Shown: in pieces, positions 18,545 to 26,973 of the stretch
Layout: the number at the start of each line of letters is the position of its first letter
How positions within the stretch are numbered: the first letter of the stretch is position 1
NCBI GenBank assembly: GCA_029973955.1
Contig: JARKQJ010000079.1
Location: 55,869 to 119,868 of the forward strand
Length of the DNA stretch: 64,000 bases
DNA from: Paludibaculum sp.
GTDB lineage: Bacteria; Acidobacteriota; Terriglobia; Bryobacterales; Bryobacteraceae
Reading direction: 5' to 3'
Notes under the pieces: generated by a model
The model's input: the letters and a program-made list of their open reading frames with translations, nothing else
The model's database searches: none
Told to the model about the DNA's origin: nothing
Program-made: the position numbers and the translations under genes

Positions 18545-19879
18545 TCAGGCAGCCGGAGCCCCGCTCGCCTGCGGCCTCCATCCAACCGTCACCGCCGGCC
18601 GCGGCGGAGGCAGCCACAGCGTCACAAGAAGATTCACGGCAAACAGCGTCACCGCCGTGAGTTCCGTCACCGCCGACACCGGCAGCAGTTTCCACGCCGC
18701 CAGCGTGTCCCACTCATACGCCGGGATCTCCGCCGCCACCCGCAACAGGCAACCCGTATTCAGCACCGCCAATGACGCCAGCATCAGCCCCTTGCTATAC
18801 AGCACCCGCATTCCGCAGAACGCCGGCAGCACGCGCTGGCCGATCGCGAATACCATGGTCGCCAGAAATCCCACTGTCAACGCATGGCGGGATGCGCCCC
18901 ACAACCCTCCGTGGGCATCGGCCAGCGCCGCCCACACGCCCAACACCGCCGCCACGCCCAACCAGAGATACGCCCCACGCACGAAGTAGGGGAACGTTGC
19001 CGACACACCCTGCGTCTTGGCCGGTTTCCAAGCCCGTTCGCCCATCCGCAGCGCCGCGGCCGCCACCGGCGCCGCCGCCAGCAATAGCACCGCGGCCCAT
19101 ACGAACTGACCCAACAGCGCCGCGGCCAATCCACCGCACTCCAACACCAGCGCCGACATCAGGCCGCCGCTCCGCGGCTCCTTCAGCCCCAGAAACACCG
19201 GCGCCCAGCGCGCGTTGAATCCCCACACGGCCAGCACCGGAAATCCCCACGCCGACAGGAACAGGAACCGCTGGTCCAACTCATGCCCAATCGCTGGGCC
19301 CTCGCCCAGCAGCGAGGCGTGAACCGCCAAACCCACATTCGCCAGCAACGCCAGCAGAAACGAAACCGTGGCTGCAATCACCAGCTTCATCCAGGGCTCC
19401 ACCCGCACCGCGGCCTGGCCGCTTCGCTTGTGCCGGCTCACCGTGGCAAAGAAGATGAGGAACCCAGCCAGTTGCAGCCCTGCCGAAAGCGGCAGCAGCG
19501 TGCGCCACTCCCATCCGCTCACATTCGCCGCCCAGCGCAACGCCGCTCCACCGCTCCACAGTACCCAGGCCGTCCATCCGGCCCGTACAGCCACCGGCCT
19601 CGTCGCGCCCATCTTCGACAAAGAGTAGAAGCCGATGCCAATGATGAACGTGCCCAGCCAGCCAAAGAGTTGCGCGTGGCCGTGAGCCTGAATCCAGGCC
19701 GGCGGCAGCTGCCCCAAGGTGTGGCGGCTGCTGATCGAGATCAGATTCCACACTCCCAGAAAGGTGCCTGGCAACAACAGAAACACCAGCCCCGTGACGA
19801 TATAGACCGTCACCAGCCTCTGCAGCGCCGCCTCCGTGAATGCCGCCGCGGAAGGGGCGTCGCGGCGCGCCCGAAACAT
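18545..19879 (-). CDS. NnrS-like multi-pass membrane protein
   Basis: The 444-residue product is very hydrophobic, with about 12 membrane helices. Helix 2 contains WIQAHGHAQLFGWLGTFIIGIGF, shown here by its core QAHGHAQLFGW, and a later helix has HALTVGFLATMVFAIGQRVLP. These histidine-bearing helices resemble NnrS proteins and haem-copper oxidase subunit I-like proteins. NnrS is a haem- and copper-containing protein linked to nitric oxide tolerance. The start at 19879 is chosen because the upstream ATG at 19954 would place codons over a palindromic operator. It is divergent from ric and shares a control region with it, supporting a nitric oxide role. Confidence 0.72.
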   Translation of the reverse strand: MFRARRDAPSAAAFTEAALQRLVTVYIVTGLVFLLLPGTFLGVWNLISISSRHTLGQLPPAWIQAHGHAQLFGWLGTFIIGIGFYSLSKMGATRPVAVRAGWTAWVLWSGGAALRWAANVSGWEWRTLLPLSAGLQLAGFLIFFATVSRHKRSGQAAVRVEPWMKLVIAATVSFLLALLANVGLAVHASLLGEGPAIGHELDQRFLFLSAWGFPVLAVWGFNARWAPVFLGLKEPRSGGLMSALVLECGGLAAALLGQFVWAAVLLLAAAPVAAAALRMGERAWKPAKTQGVSATFPYFVRGAYLWLGVAAVLGVWAALADAHGGLWGASRHALTVGFLATMVFAIGQRVLPAFCGMRVLYSKGLMLASLAVLNTGCLLRVAAEIPAYEWDTLAAWKLLPVSAVTELTAVTLFAVNLLVTLWLPPPRPAVTVGWRPQASGAPAA

Positions 19880-19940
19880 CGAGTCTTCTGCTTTCTTCTG
19901 TCCCACGCCTCCAGCCTGCACCAACGGCCCGCACCTTTCA

Positions 19941-19954
19941 GTGACCCCCGTCAC
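19941..19954. promoter_or_regulatory. Palindromic operator, copy 1 (GTGAC-N4-GTCAC)
   Basis: GTGACCCCCGTCAC has perfect 5-bp arms around a 4-base spacer. Crp/Fnr-family dimers bind sites of this geometry (compare TTGAT-N4-ATCAA for Fnr), and nitric-oxide sensors of that family control nnrS and ric-type genes elsewhere. The regulator is not in this window. Confidence 0.55.
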
Positions 19955-19974
19955 GCCGCGGCCCGATCCGCTCG

Positions 19975-19988
19975 GTGACCTCGGTCAC
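19975..19988. promoter_or_regulatory. Palindromic operator, copy 2 (GTGAC-N4-GTCAC)
   Basis: GTGACCTCGGTCAC repeats the same arms as copy 1, with centres 34 bases apart. The arms extend by one C-G pair into the spacer. Two matching copies between divergent genes make a chance palindrome less likely. Confidence 0.58.
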
Positions 19989-20042
19989 TGATTCGCCCGC
20001 CGCTTCCGGGCCATGATCGAACCAGGAAAGGATGTACAACCG

Positions 20043-20759
20043 ATGACGACCACCACCACTTTGGCTGATGTAGCGGCCACCCACCTCGGCGCCGTGCGCG
20101 TATTGGAAGGCTACGGCCTCGACTACTGCTGCGGCGGCAAGCAACCATTCGATGAAGCCTGCCGCGCCAAGGGCCTCTCGCCGGATACCGTCCTGCAGGC
20201 CATCGAACGCACTGCCAATACCGGCCAGGCCGATCGCGATTGGCAAACCGCCCCTCTGCACGAACTCGCCCACCACATCATCACCACCCATCACGAATAC
20301 CTCAAGCTGGAACTGCCCGCACTCAGCAAGCGCATGGAAAAGGTCCACTCCGTCCACGGCGCCAAGGACCCCCGGCTCGCCCGCATGGCTGAGATTTACG
20401 CCGAATTGCGCGACGAACTCGAACTCCACCTCCACAAGGAAGAGGTCATCCTCTTCCCCTTCCTCGATCAGTATGGCCGCGCCGAGGCCGCCGGCCTGCC
20501 CCTCCCCCCGGTGCCCTTCGGCAGCGTCGCCAATCCCATCAACGTCATGGAGCGCGAGCACACCGGCGCCGGCGACGCCCTGGTTGAACTCCGCCAGCTC
20601 ACCTCCGACTACACCCTCCCCGAATGGGCCTGCTCCACTGTGAAAGCCCTCTGGGAAGGGCTCGAAGCCCTCGAAACCGACCTCCACCTCCACATCCACC
20701 TTGAGAACAACATCCTCTTCCCGCGAGCCATTGCTCTGGAGCAGAGGCAATCGAGCTAG
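20043..20759 (+). CDS. ric: Iron-sulfur cluster repair di-iron protein (RIC/ScdA/YtfE)
   Basis: The 238-residue product has the ScdA N-terminal domain with HLGAVRVLEGYGLDYCCGG (residues 11-29), containing the conserved paired cysteines. A four-helix hemerythrin-like domain follows. Its di-iron ligands appear in HELAHHIITTHHEYLKLEL, LHLHKEEVILFPFL, EREHTGAGD and LHIHLENNILFP. These proteins repair iron-sulfur clusters damaged by nitric oxide or oxidants in the cytoplasm. AGGAAAGGA lies before the ATG at 20043; an in-frame ATG at 20013 lacks one. It is divergent from the NnrS-like gene across two palindromes, a context that fits nitrosative stress. The last four bases overlap ada. Confidence 0.93.
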   Translation: MTTTTTLADVAATHLGAVRVLEGYGLDYCCGGKQPFDEACRAKGLSPDTVLQAIERTANTGQADRDWQTAPLHELAHHIITTHHEYLKLELPALSKRMEKVHSVHGAKDPRLARMAEIYAELRDELELHLHKEEVILFPFLDQYGRAEAAGLPLPPVPFGSVANPINVMEREHTGAGDALVELRQLTSDYTLPEWACSTVKALWEGLEALETDLHLHIHLENNILFPRAIALEQRQSS

Positions 20760-21835
20760 CCGCGGCGCTCCAGATCCAGGAGTGCCCTCTTCCGCCCCGT
20801 ACCCCAACGGTACCCGCCCATCTCGCCCGTGCCCCGGATCACCCGGTGGCACGGGATCGCCAGTGCCACGCTGTTTGACGCGCACGCCCGCGCCACCGCG
20901 CGCGCCGCCCGCGGCTGCCCGATCGCCTCTGCCACTTCGCCGTAGCTCTCCACCTGCCCCGCTGGAATCCGCTGCAGATGGTTCCACACCATCAACTGGA
21001 ACGCCGTCGCCCGCACATGCACCGGCAACCGCAGGTCTGGCTTCCGCCCCGCCAGATACTCGTTCAACCCGGCCATCCACTCGCGGAACGCCGCCGGCGC
21101 CGGTTCCGCCATCGCATGCACCAGCGCCTTCGGATACTGCGTCCTCAACTCGCCCAACAACACCTCCGCATTCTCTCCGAACTGCACGAAGCACAGCCCG
21201 CGGTCCGTCGCCCCCACCATCATCAGCCCGATCGGCGTCACCTCCGCCGCGTAGCTGATCTCCACTCCGGCTCCGCCGCCCCGGTACTCCATCGGCGTCA
21301 TCCCCAGCCGCGTGTCCACCTTCTCGTAGAGCCTGCTCAGAGACCCGTAGCCTGCATCGAAGATCGCGCCCGTGACGTTGCCTGAACTCTGCTGCAGTGA
21401 ACTCTTGAACCGCTCCATCCGCAGGTGCTCCGCATACTGCTTCGGACTCACGCCCACTATCCGCTTGAACGTCCGCTGCAAATGCTCCGGGCTCAAGCCC
21501 GCCCGCACCCCCAACTGCTCCAGCGTCACAGCCTCATCCGCATGCTCTTCCAGGTACCGGCACAACGCCCGCATCCGCTCCGCCATCTCATCCCTCTCTC
21601 CGTCAGCACCCGGAGTGCAGCGCTTGCACGCCCGCAGTCCCGCCGCCTCCGCCTCGGCCGCCGAATCGAAGAACCGCACATTCTCCCGCCGCGGCACGCG
21701 CGACGCGCAGCCAGGCCGGCAGTAGACGCCCGTCGTCACAACGCCATAAACGAACTGTCCATCCATCGCACCGTCCCGCCGCAACACCGCCTGCCACCGC
21801 GCCTCATTCTGCTGAGCCCGGTCTGCGTTCTTCAT
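20756..21835 (-). CDS. ada: Ada: methylphosphotriester/O6-methylguanine-DNA methyltransferase and AraC-type activator
   Basis: The 359-residue product has all parts of full-length Ada. The N-terminal zinc domain has Cys39, Cys43, Cys70 and Cys73 in YCRPGC and CKRC; Cys39 is the expected phosphotriester methyl acceptor. An AraC-type helix-turn-helix region lies at about residues 85-170, with VTLEQLGVRAGLSPEHLQRTF. The C-terminal methyltransferase has IPCHRVIRG near residue 330, with the acceptor cysteine intact, and an upstream SNSVA. It repairs alkylated DNA and activates the adaptive response. Its ATG overlaps the stop of the truncated flavin-reductase ORF, so the two are probably co-transcribed. 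The 3' end overlaps ric by four bases. Confidence 0.95.
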   Translation of the reverse strand: MKNADRAQQNEARWQAVLRRDGAMDGQFVYGVVTTGVYCRPGCASRVPRRENVRFFDSAAEAEAAGLRACKRCTPGADGERDEMAERMRALCRYLEEHADEAVTLEQLGVRAGLSPEHLQRTFKRIVGVSPKQYAEHLRMERFKSSLQQSSGNVTGAIFDAGYGSLSRLYEKVDTRLGMTPMEYRGGGAGVEISYAAEVTPIGLMMVGATDRGLCFVQFGENAEVLLGELRTQYPKALVHAMAEPAPAAFREWMAGLNEYLAGRKPDLRLPVHVRATAFQLMVWNHLQRIPAGQVESYGEVAEAIGQPRAARAVARACASNSVALAIPCHRVIRGTGEMGGYRWGTGRKRALLDLERRG

Positions 21836-22104
21836 GAGGCCCTCCTCTCGGCGCCGGCCACCGCTTTCATGAAGTTCGATTTCACCAGACGCGAAGGATG
21901 CAGCTTCTCGATATGCACCTCGAAGGCGTACGCCGAGACGTTCCCGCCGAACGCCTCATCCCCCCGCGCCACTCCTTCCACCTGCACCGGGTACTCCCGC
22001 ACGCGCGGCGGCGCCACTTTCGCTGAGCCATCTTCATTCAGCGTGCTGATCAGCGCCACGGGTGTTCCAAAGTAAAGCACGGTCGGATCGATTGTCTTGT
22101 GCAT
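21832..22104 (-). pseudogene. Truncated flavin-reductase-like gene
   Basis: The 90-residue ORF starts MHKTIDPTVLYFGTPVALIS, followed by TLNEDGSAKVAPP, which matches the N-terminus of flavin reductase/FMN-binding proteins of about 220 residues. It then jumps to PPRVREYPVQVEG and AFEVHIEKLH, segments that lie roughly 70-90 residues later in intact relatives, and loses the normal C-terminus. This suggests an internal deletion plus a replaced 3' end, so the FMN fold cannot form. The open frame is kept, and its TGA overlaps the ada ATG, so it may persist because it leads ribosomes into ada. A small functional protein cannot be excluded. Confidence 0.62.
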
Positions 22105-22171
22105 GTCCCGACTTTACGGACTTCCACTCGGCCGCAACATCCGAATCTTGCGCTGCAATTCCTGCCATGCT

Positions 22172-23713
22172 TCAGGGCTCCACACGGATCTTGAGCTTCC
22201 CCGGCAGCGGCGCCGGGTCCACTGACGCCACCTCCACGCGCTGCGCCTTCGCCTCCGCCGCGGCCAGCCCGGCCACCTGCCCCAAGGTCATCCACACCGG
22301 TTCCATCCTCAGCACCGACATCGCCACGTGCGTCGACGAAAGCGCCACCGGCACCAGCAGATTCTCCATCCGCTTCGGCACCATCGCCTCATACGGCACC
22401 TGCCCCGGCTGCGCCGGCCCGAACGCCTTCTTCGGATACCACAGCACCCCTTCCATGAAGCCGTCCACCGCATAACGCCGGTCGTGGCACGGATGCACGT
22501 CGAACGAATGCTCGCCCAACGCCACCGGGTGCGCCACCCGGGGCGTCCGCCCCGTCTTCGGATCTACCGTGAAACTGTGCTGTGTCACCAGCGCCCGGCC
22601 CTCAATGCGCCGCCCCTGCCTCACGTAGATCTGCCACGGCCAATGTCCCGTATCCGCAAACTCCCCGCGGTGCAATCCCAATGGACCGATGTTCTCTCGC
22701 GTCGCCGCCGGTACCCGCGGGTCGTTTTGCAGAAACCAGATCAGCCCGTGGACGTGGTCCACATGAAACCGCGCCAGGCGCTCCCGATGGTGCCGCCCCG
22801 CCTCAGGCCAGGTCCAGCTCACCCCCGGCACGTTCGCGCTCGTCAGCGCCTCGATGTTGCCGTTCATCTGGAACTTCCGGTTCGGCAGCAGCGTCCCCCG
22901 GCCAAACCGCTTCACCCTGCCCGAAGCGAAATCGTCCAACAGCGGCAGATAGTCGGCCAGGTGCAGTTCATAGGACGCAGGCTTCTCAATCGCCACGCGC
23001 TGCGCCGGATCGTCCGTGAAGATCGAGCGCGCGCAGAACGCCTGAATCGCCGGTGAAGCCTCCCCGGTATCCGGCGTCATGATCTGCTGCCCCGTGCGCC
23101 AGTTCATGTAGTGGATGCCCGCGAACCGCTCTCCATACTCGTCCCGGCCCTCGCGCCCCACCCGGTACGGCACCTTGGCCGCCGCCGCCAGATCCCCCTC
23201 ATAGGTCCCATCGATATACGTGCGCGCCCGCAACGTCAGCTTCTCTCCGCCCGGACCATCCAGATCCGCACTCACCACTCGTCCCCGTTCCACCTTCGCT
23301 CCAACCAGGTGACGCCCGGGCAGCCACTTCAACCCCTCCGTGCCCTCCACCATCGTCCGGAACGCCGACTCCGCCACCGACGGTTCGTAATACCAGCCAT
23401 CCTTCGTCAGCTCATACTCCGCCGGCGAGCCTGCCAGCGTCTTCTGATAGTGCGCCCGCACCAGCCCGATGAACTCCGCCACCTGCCCGCCGAACAGCTC
23501 CGGCCGCACCGCGTCCGTCGTCGAAAGTCCGCTCGCCGCCATCCCGCCCAGATGCCTCTGCGGGCACGCCAGCACCACCTTCAACCCCCGCCGCGCCGCC
23601 TCTACCGCCGCCGTCACGCCGCCCGGGGTCGATCCATACACCAGCACATCGCACTCTTCCGCCACTCCCGCCAGCGCCGCCGCGCCGGCCGCCAGAAACT
23701 CTCGCCGCAACAT
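22172..23713 (-). CDS. Exported FAD-dependent oxidoreductase (FAD_oxidored type)
   Basis: The 513-residue product has an N-terminal RREFLAAGAAALAG that resembles a Tat signal. The dinucleotide-binding fold follows: CDVLVYGSTPGGVTAAVEAARRG with a GxTxxG variant of the usual GxGxxG, then HLGGMAASGLSTTD. DGTYEGDLAAAA in the middle and the C-terminal ALSSTHVAMSVLRMEPVWMTLGQVAG (here shown by SSTHVAMSVLRMEP) are typical of PF12831 proteins. These are common exported enzymes in acidobacteria and planctomycetes, thought to act on carbohydrate-derived compounds. The ATG at 23713 is preferred over the GTG at 23719. It lies 33 bases after the regulator gene in the same direction, so it may belong to that operon. 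Confidence 0.82.
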   Translation of the reverse strand: MLRREFLAAGAAALAGVAEECDVLVYGSTPGGVTAAVEAARRGLKVVLACPQRHLGGMAASGLSTTDAVRPELFGGQVAEFIGLVRAHYQKTLAGSPAEYELTKDGWYYEPSVAESAFRTMVEGTEGLKWLPGRHLVGAKVERGRVVSADLDGPGGEKLTLRARTYIDGTYEGDLAAAAKVPYRVGREGRDEYGERFAGIHYMNWRTGQQIMTPDTGEASPAIQAFCARSIFTDDPAQRVAIEKPASYELHLADYLPLLDDFASGRVKRFGRGTLLPNRKFQMNGNIEALTSANVPGVSWTWPEAGRHHRERLARFHVDHVHGLIWFLQNDPRVPAATRENIGPLGLHRGEFADTGHWPWQIYVRQGRRIEGRALVTQHSFTVDPKTGRTPRVAHPVALGEHSFDVHPCHDRRYAVDGFMEGVLWYPKKAFGPAQPGQVPYEAMVPKRMENLLVPVALSSTHVAMSVLRMEPVWMTLGQVAGLAAAEAKAQRVEVASVDPAPLPGKLKIRVEP

Positions 23714-23746
23714 AGCCACCCTAACTTCATACCACCCCCGGGACGC

Positions 23747-25108
23747 CTATCCCCCCGTCAGCCCAAACTCCTTCAAGCGGTATTGCAGCGTCCTCAGGCT
23801 GATCCCCAACTCCCGCGCCGCGTGCGTGCGGTTCCCCGCATGCCGCTCCAGCGCCTCCTCGATCGCCCGCCGCTCCAGTTCGCGCATGTTCAGCGAGCCG
23901 GACACCGCCGCCGCACTCTGCCCGCCCGGCGCCAGAATCGTCAGGTGCTCCGGCTCGATCTCCGCCTCGGCCAGGATCGCCGCGCGCTCCATCGTGTTCT
24001 CCAGCTCCCGCACATTCCCCGGCCACCGCTGCGCCCGCAGCACCGACAGCGCCCGCTCGCTCAGGCGCAGTCCCGGCTTCTCCAATCCGCGAGCCGCCCG
24101 CTCCAGGAACAGTCCTGCCAGCGCTTCGATATCAGCCGGCCGCTCCCGCAGCGGCGGGATCTCAATCGGAAATGTGCTCAGGCGGAAATACAGGTCAGAC
24201 CGGAAACGCCCGTCGCTCACCGCCCGCGCCAGATCCTGGTTCGTCGCCGCAATCACCCTGACGTCCACCTGCACCGCCTTGCCGCCGCCCACGCGCTCAA
24301 ACGTCTTCTCCTGCAACACGCGCAGCAGTTTCGCCTGCAGGCCCGCGTCCAGCTCCCCGATCTCGTCCAGAAATAGCGTGCCGCCATCGGCCCGCTCGAA
24401 GACGCCCGCATGACGCTCCGTCGCGCCCGTGAACGATCCCCGCTCGTGTCCGAACAGCTCACTTTCGATCAACGTCGGCGCCAGCGCCGCCGCGTTCACC
24501 GCCACAAAGGGCTGCCCGGCCCTCCGGCTGTGCGCGTGAATGCACCGCGCGATCACTTCTTTGCCCACGCCGGATTCGCCCAGCAGCAGCACCGTGGCCG
24601 AAGTCGGCGCCACTTTGCCCAGCAGCCCCAGAATGTGCAGCATCCGCTGATCCCGCGCCACCACATGCCCGCACATGCCCAGCGTCGGCGCCGGCGCCTC
24701 CTCCGGTGCCGCGCTCTCCCGCTCCGGCCTGTTCAACGCCAGCGCCCTCCGCACCAGCCGCCGCAACTCGTCCGGACTTCGCAGCGGCTTCTCCAGATAG
24801 TCCAGCGCTCCCCGCTTCATCGCCTCCACCGCCGTGGCCACTGTCCCGAAACCCGTGATCAGCACGAACGGCGTGCTCGCCGCGTGCTCCAGAAACCACT
24901 TCTGCACATCCAGCCCGTCCCCATCCGGCAGCTTCAGATCGGAGATCACCAGCGAGAACGCGTGCTGTCCGCACAGCCTCCGGGCTTCGGCCACCCGGCC
25001 CGCCGTCTCCACGGCGTAGCCTTCCCGCACCAGGATCGTCTCCATCAGGCTGCGGAATCCGGGATCGTCGTCCACTACCAGGATGCGTGTCTTCGATTGC
25101 GTTTCCAT
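23747..25108 (-). CDS. NtrC-family sigma-54-dependent response regulator (pair 1)
   Basis: The 453-residue product has three domains. The receiver (1-120) has VVDDDPG and SDLKLPDGDG with the phospho-acceptor Asp, and the conserved Lys in LEKPL. The AAA+ domain (about 145-380) has Walker A GESGVGKE, the sigma-54 contact loop GSFTGA (a variant of GAFTGA), Walker B GGTLFLDEIGEL and R-finger region FRSDLYFRL. The Fis-type helix-turn-helix lies at the C-terminus (RTHAARELGISLRTLQYRLKEFGL, core LGISLRTLQYRL). It starts one base after the kinase stop. It probably drives the nearby -24/-12 promoters at 26770-26786 and 26924-26939. Confidence 0.93.
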   Translation of the reverse strand: METQSKTRILVVDDDPGFRSLMETILVREGYAVETAGRVAEARRLCGQHAFSLVISDLKLPDGDGLDVQKWFLEHAASTPFVLITGFGTVATAVEAMKRGALDYLEKPLRSPDELRRLVRRALALNRPERESAAPEEAPAPTLGMCGHVVARDQRMLHILGLLGKVAPTSATVLLLGESGVGKEVIARCIHAHSRRAGQPFVAVNAAALAPTLIESELFGHERGSFTGATERHAGVFERADGGTLFLDEIGELDAGLQAKLLRVLQEKTFERVGGGKAVQVDVRVIAATNQDLARAVSDGRFRSDLYFRLSTFPIEIPPLRERPADIEALAGLFLERAARGLEKPGLRLSERALSVLRAQRWPGNVRELENTMERAAILAEAEIEPEHLTILAPGGQSAAAVSGSLNMRELERRAIEEALERHAGNRTHAARELGISLRTLQYRLKEFGLTGG

Positions 25109-25109
25109 T

Positions 25110-26225
25110 TCACATAGTCCGGATCGATGTGGTCCATCTCAGTTCGGCCAGCGTCCCCGCCGGCTTGGCGTCGCATAGGGTCAGCCGCGCGCCCAGCGTC
25201 TGCGCCAGGTTGTTCGCAATCGCCAGCCCCAGGCCCGTTCCCTGCGCTTTCGTCGTGAGGAAGGGCTGGAACAGCCGCTGCCGCACCTCCTGCGGCAGAC
25301 CCGGCCCGTTGTCCGATACGCTGATCCTGCCCGGCTCCGCCTCCACCACCACCTCGCTGCCCGCCTCCGCCGCATTGCGCAGAAGGTTCAGCACAATCTG
25401 CTCCAGCATGTCGGCGTCGGTCCGCAGCAGGAAGTCGCTCGCGCTGAAGCGCGCTTCCGGCGCGTGCGGCCGCAGACGCTCCACAAACTCCTGCCAGCGC
25501 AGCTCGCGCCACTGTGGCTGCGGCGCCCGCGCATACAGCAGCAGATCCCGCACCAGCCGCTCCAGCCGTCCTGTCTGCGCGAGCGAACTGTCCAGCCAGA
25601 CCTGCGCATCTCCCACGCTTCGCTCCCGCGCCAGTTGCAGGAATCCCTTCAAGGCTCCCAGCGGGTTGCGGATCTCATGCGCCAGCACCGCCGACATCTG
25701 CCCCAGCTCAGCCATCCGCGCCAGCTTCGCCTGCTGCCCCCTCGCCCACAGGGCGTAGCCCGTCAACGCCGCCATCGCCAGCGTCACCGCGATCGCCAGA
25801 TACAGGTTGTTGCGAGGCCGCTCAGTCAGGAAATCGCCCGCCGCCGGATTTAGGTCCACCTGCGCCACTCGCATCCCGCCCCCCGCATGATACGGAACCC
25901 ACGCCCGGAACAGCGCCCGCGTATCCCGCTCCACCACGAATAACTGCTCGTTGTTCAAAATCGACCGCACCGCTCCCCGCCCGCTGACATCTTCCGCTCC
26001 ATACGTGCGCAGCGCCATCAGCGCCGGCTCCTCCTCCGCCACCCTCTCCGCAGGCTCCTGCTCCAGCCGCGCCGCAATCGCCGCCGCCGTGTTCCTCAAG
26101 TACGCGCCCCGGGCCTGCCCCAACTCCCGCAGCAGGAATACCGCATTGCCAACGAGGATCGCCGGCAGCACGAACAGTGCGCCGGCCAGCACTCGCCAGA
26201 ACCATCGGTTCGTGATCAGGGACAT
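25110..26225 (-). CDS. Membrane sensor histidine kinase (pair 1)
   Basis: The 371-residue product has a first membrane helix at residues 8-32, an extracytoplasmic sensing region of about 130 residues, and a second helix near 145-165 (YLAIAVTLAMAALTGYALWA). The HisKA domain contains VLAHEIRNPLGALKGFL with the phospho-acceptor His. The ATPase has LNLLRNAAEA, VSDNGPGLP and GTGLGLAIANNL, the N, G1 and G2 boxes. There is no HAMP or PAS domain. GAGG lies before the ATG. It sits 66 bases after the small exported protein gene and one base before the regulator, so the three are likely co-transcribed. The signal is unknown; the neighbourhood points to redox or periplasmic stress. Confidence 0.92.
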   Translation of the reverse strand: MSLITNRWFWRVLAGALFVLPAILVGNAVFLLRELGQARGAYLRNTAAAIAARLEQEPAERVAEEEPALMALRTYGAEDVSGRGAVRSILNNEQLFVVERDTRALFRAWVPYHAGGGMRVAQVDLNPAAGDFLTERPRNNLYLAIAVTLAMAALTGYALWARGQQAKLARMAELGQMSAVLAHEIRNPLGALKGFLQLARERSVGDAQVWLDSSLAQTGRLERLVRDLLLYARAPQPQWRELRWQEFVERLRPHAPEARFSASDFLLRTDADMLEQIVLNLLRNAAEAGSEVVVEAEPGRISVSDNGPGLPQEVRQRLFQPFLTTKAQGTGLGLAIANNLAQTLGARLTLCDAKPAGTLAELRWTTSIRTM

Positions 26226-26291
26226 GGATCCTCTATCCGGGATGCAATCGCTGCCCGCCGGGTGACGCGTCAGAGGCCCCGGCCTTCCACC

Positions 26292-26744
26292 CTATTTCTG
26301 TTCCTTCTTCTCCTGCGGAGGCCCATGATGGCCCCCGCCGCCGCCCATTCCGGAGCGCGGCCCACCCATCCACAGCGGCCAGCCGTTTTCATCTCGCAGC
26401 TTCAGCGTCTTGCGCTGCCCCGGCAGTTCCACGCGAATGCCCACCACGGTTCCATCCGCCATCCTGTATCCGCGCGCCTCAATCGCCTCTCCCGCCTTCG
26501 GATTGAAGTCCTCCTGCATCAGGTACCGCATCGATCCCAACATCAGCCGGATGCTGCCTTGCGTCGAGGTGAGTTCCAGGAACGGCATCCCCTGCCCCGG
26601 CGCAATCTGCACCTTCGATACGGTCCCCTTGACGTCCACCACCGGATTGCCGGCGACGGGGGGCCGTGGCGGATCGTCCAAATCGAATCCCCAGGCCGGC
26701 CTGAGAAGCAAGAGAAATAGAACTGCCGGGACAAGCCGCAACAT
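26292..26744 (-). CDS. Small exported protein, possible OB-fold
   Basis: The 150-residue product has a signal peptide (MLRLVPAVLFLLLL, cut near AWG). The mature part contains NPVVDVKGTVSKVQIAPGQGMPFLELTS and a second strand-rich segment with GEAIEARGYRMADGTVVGIRVEL, a layout like periplasmic OB-fold proteins. It ends in a Gly/His-rich tail (GMGGGGGHHG) that could bind metal. No characterised family is recognised. The start at 26744 is preferred over 26774 because it gives a clean signal peptide and has ACGGAG upstream. A -24/-12 promoter candidate lies 26-42 bases before it. Confidence 0.72.
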   Translation of the reverse strand: MLRLVPAVLFLLLLRPAWGFDLDDPPRPPVAGNPVVDVKGTVSKVQIAPGQGMPFLELTSTQGSIRLMLGSMRYLMQEDFNPKAGEAIEARGYRMADGTVVGIRVELPGQRKTLKLRDENGWPLWMGGPRSGMGGGGGHHGPPQEKKEQK

Positions 26745-26769
26745 GGCTGAATACTCCGTAGAGCCTACC

Positions 26770-26786
26770 CGCAATCATAGGGCCGA
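26770..26786 (-). promoter_or_regulatory. Candidate sigma-54 promoter (leftward, small exported protein)
   Basis: On the minus strand TCGGCCCTATGATTGCG fits GG-N10-GC with GGC at -24 and TTGC at -12. The predicted transcript start is near 26759, 15 bases before the ATG and still including the ribosome binding site. The first T of TGGC is replaced by C. Confidence 0.5.
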
Positions 26787-26836
26787 TCTGGGCGCCCCAC
26801 GAAACACGGCATTTCTTGCTCATCCGCGTCCAGCAC

Positions 26837-26851
26837 ACGCAAATCATGCGT
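26837..26851. promoter_or_regulatory. Candidate enhancer palindrome between two divergent sigma-54 promoters
   Basis: ACGCA-aatca-TGCGT is a perfect 5-bp inverted repeat. Its centre is about -85 from the leftward and -106 from the rightward predicted transcript start, a normal distance for an NtrC-type activator site. A further ACGCA occurs downstream near 26893. Confidence 0.4.
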
Positions 26852-26923
26852 ACTCTTCCGCGCACCGTTTGCACGCACTTCCCGTTCTCCCCCGTAACTG
26901 TTTGAAACTGCGTCACCTGCCGC

Positions 26924-26939
26924 TGGCCCCCGAATTGCC
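26924..26939 (+). promoter_or_regulatory. Candidate sigma-54 promoter (rightward, polyferredoxin operon)
   Basis: TGGCCCCCGAATTGCC fits the TGGCACG-N4-TTGCW consensus, with TGGC and TTGC exact and correct spacing. The predicted transcript start is near 26950, 24 bases before the ATG at 26974. Confidence 0.6.
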
Positions 26940-26973
26940 CCTCCTCCACCGAAGCCTGAAAAGGAGGCACCAC

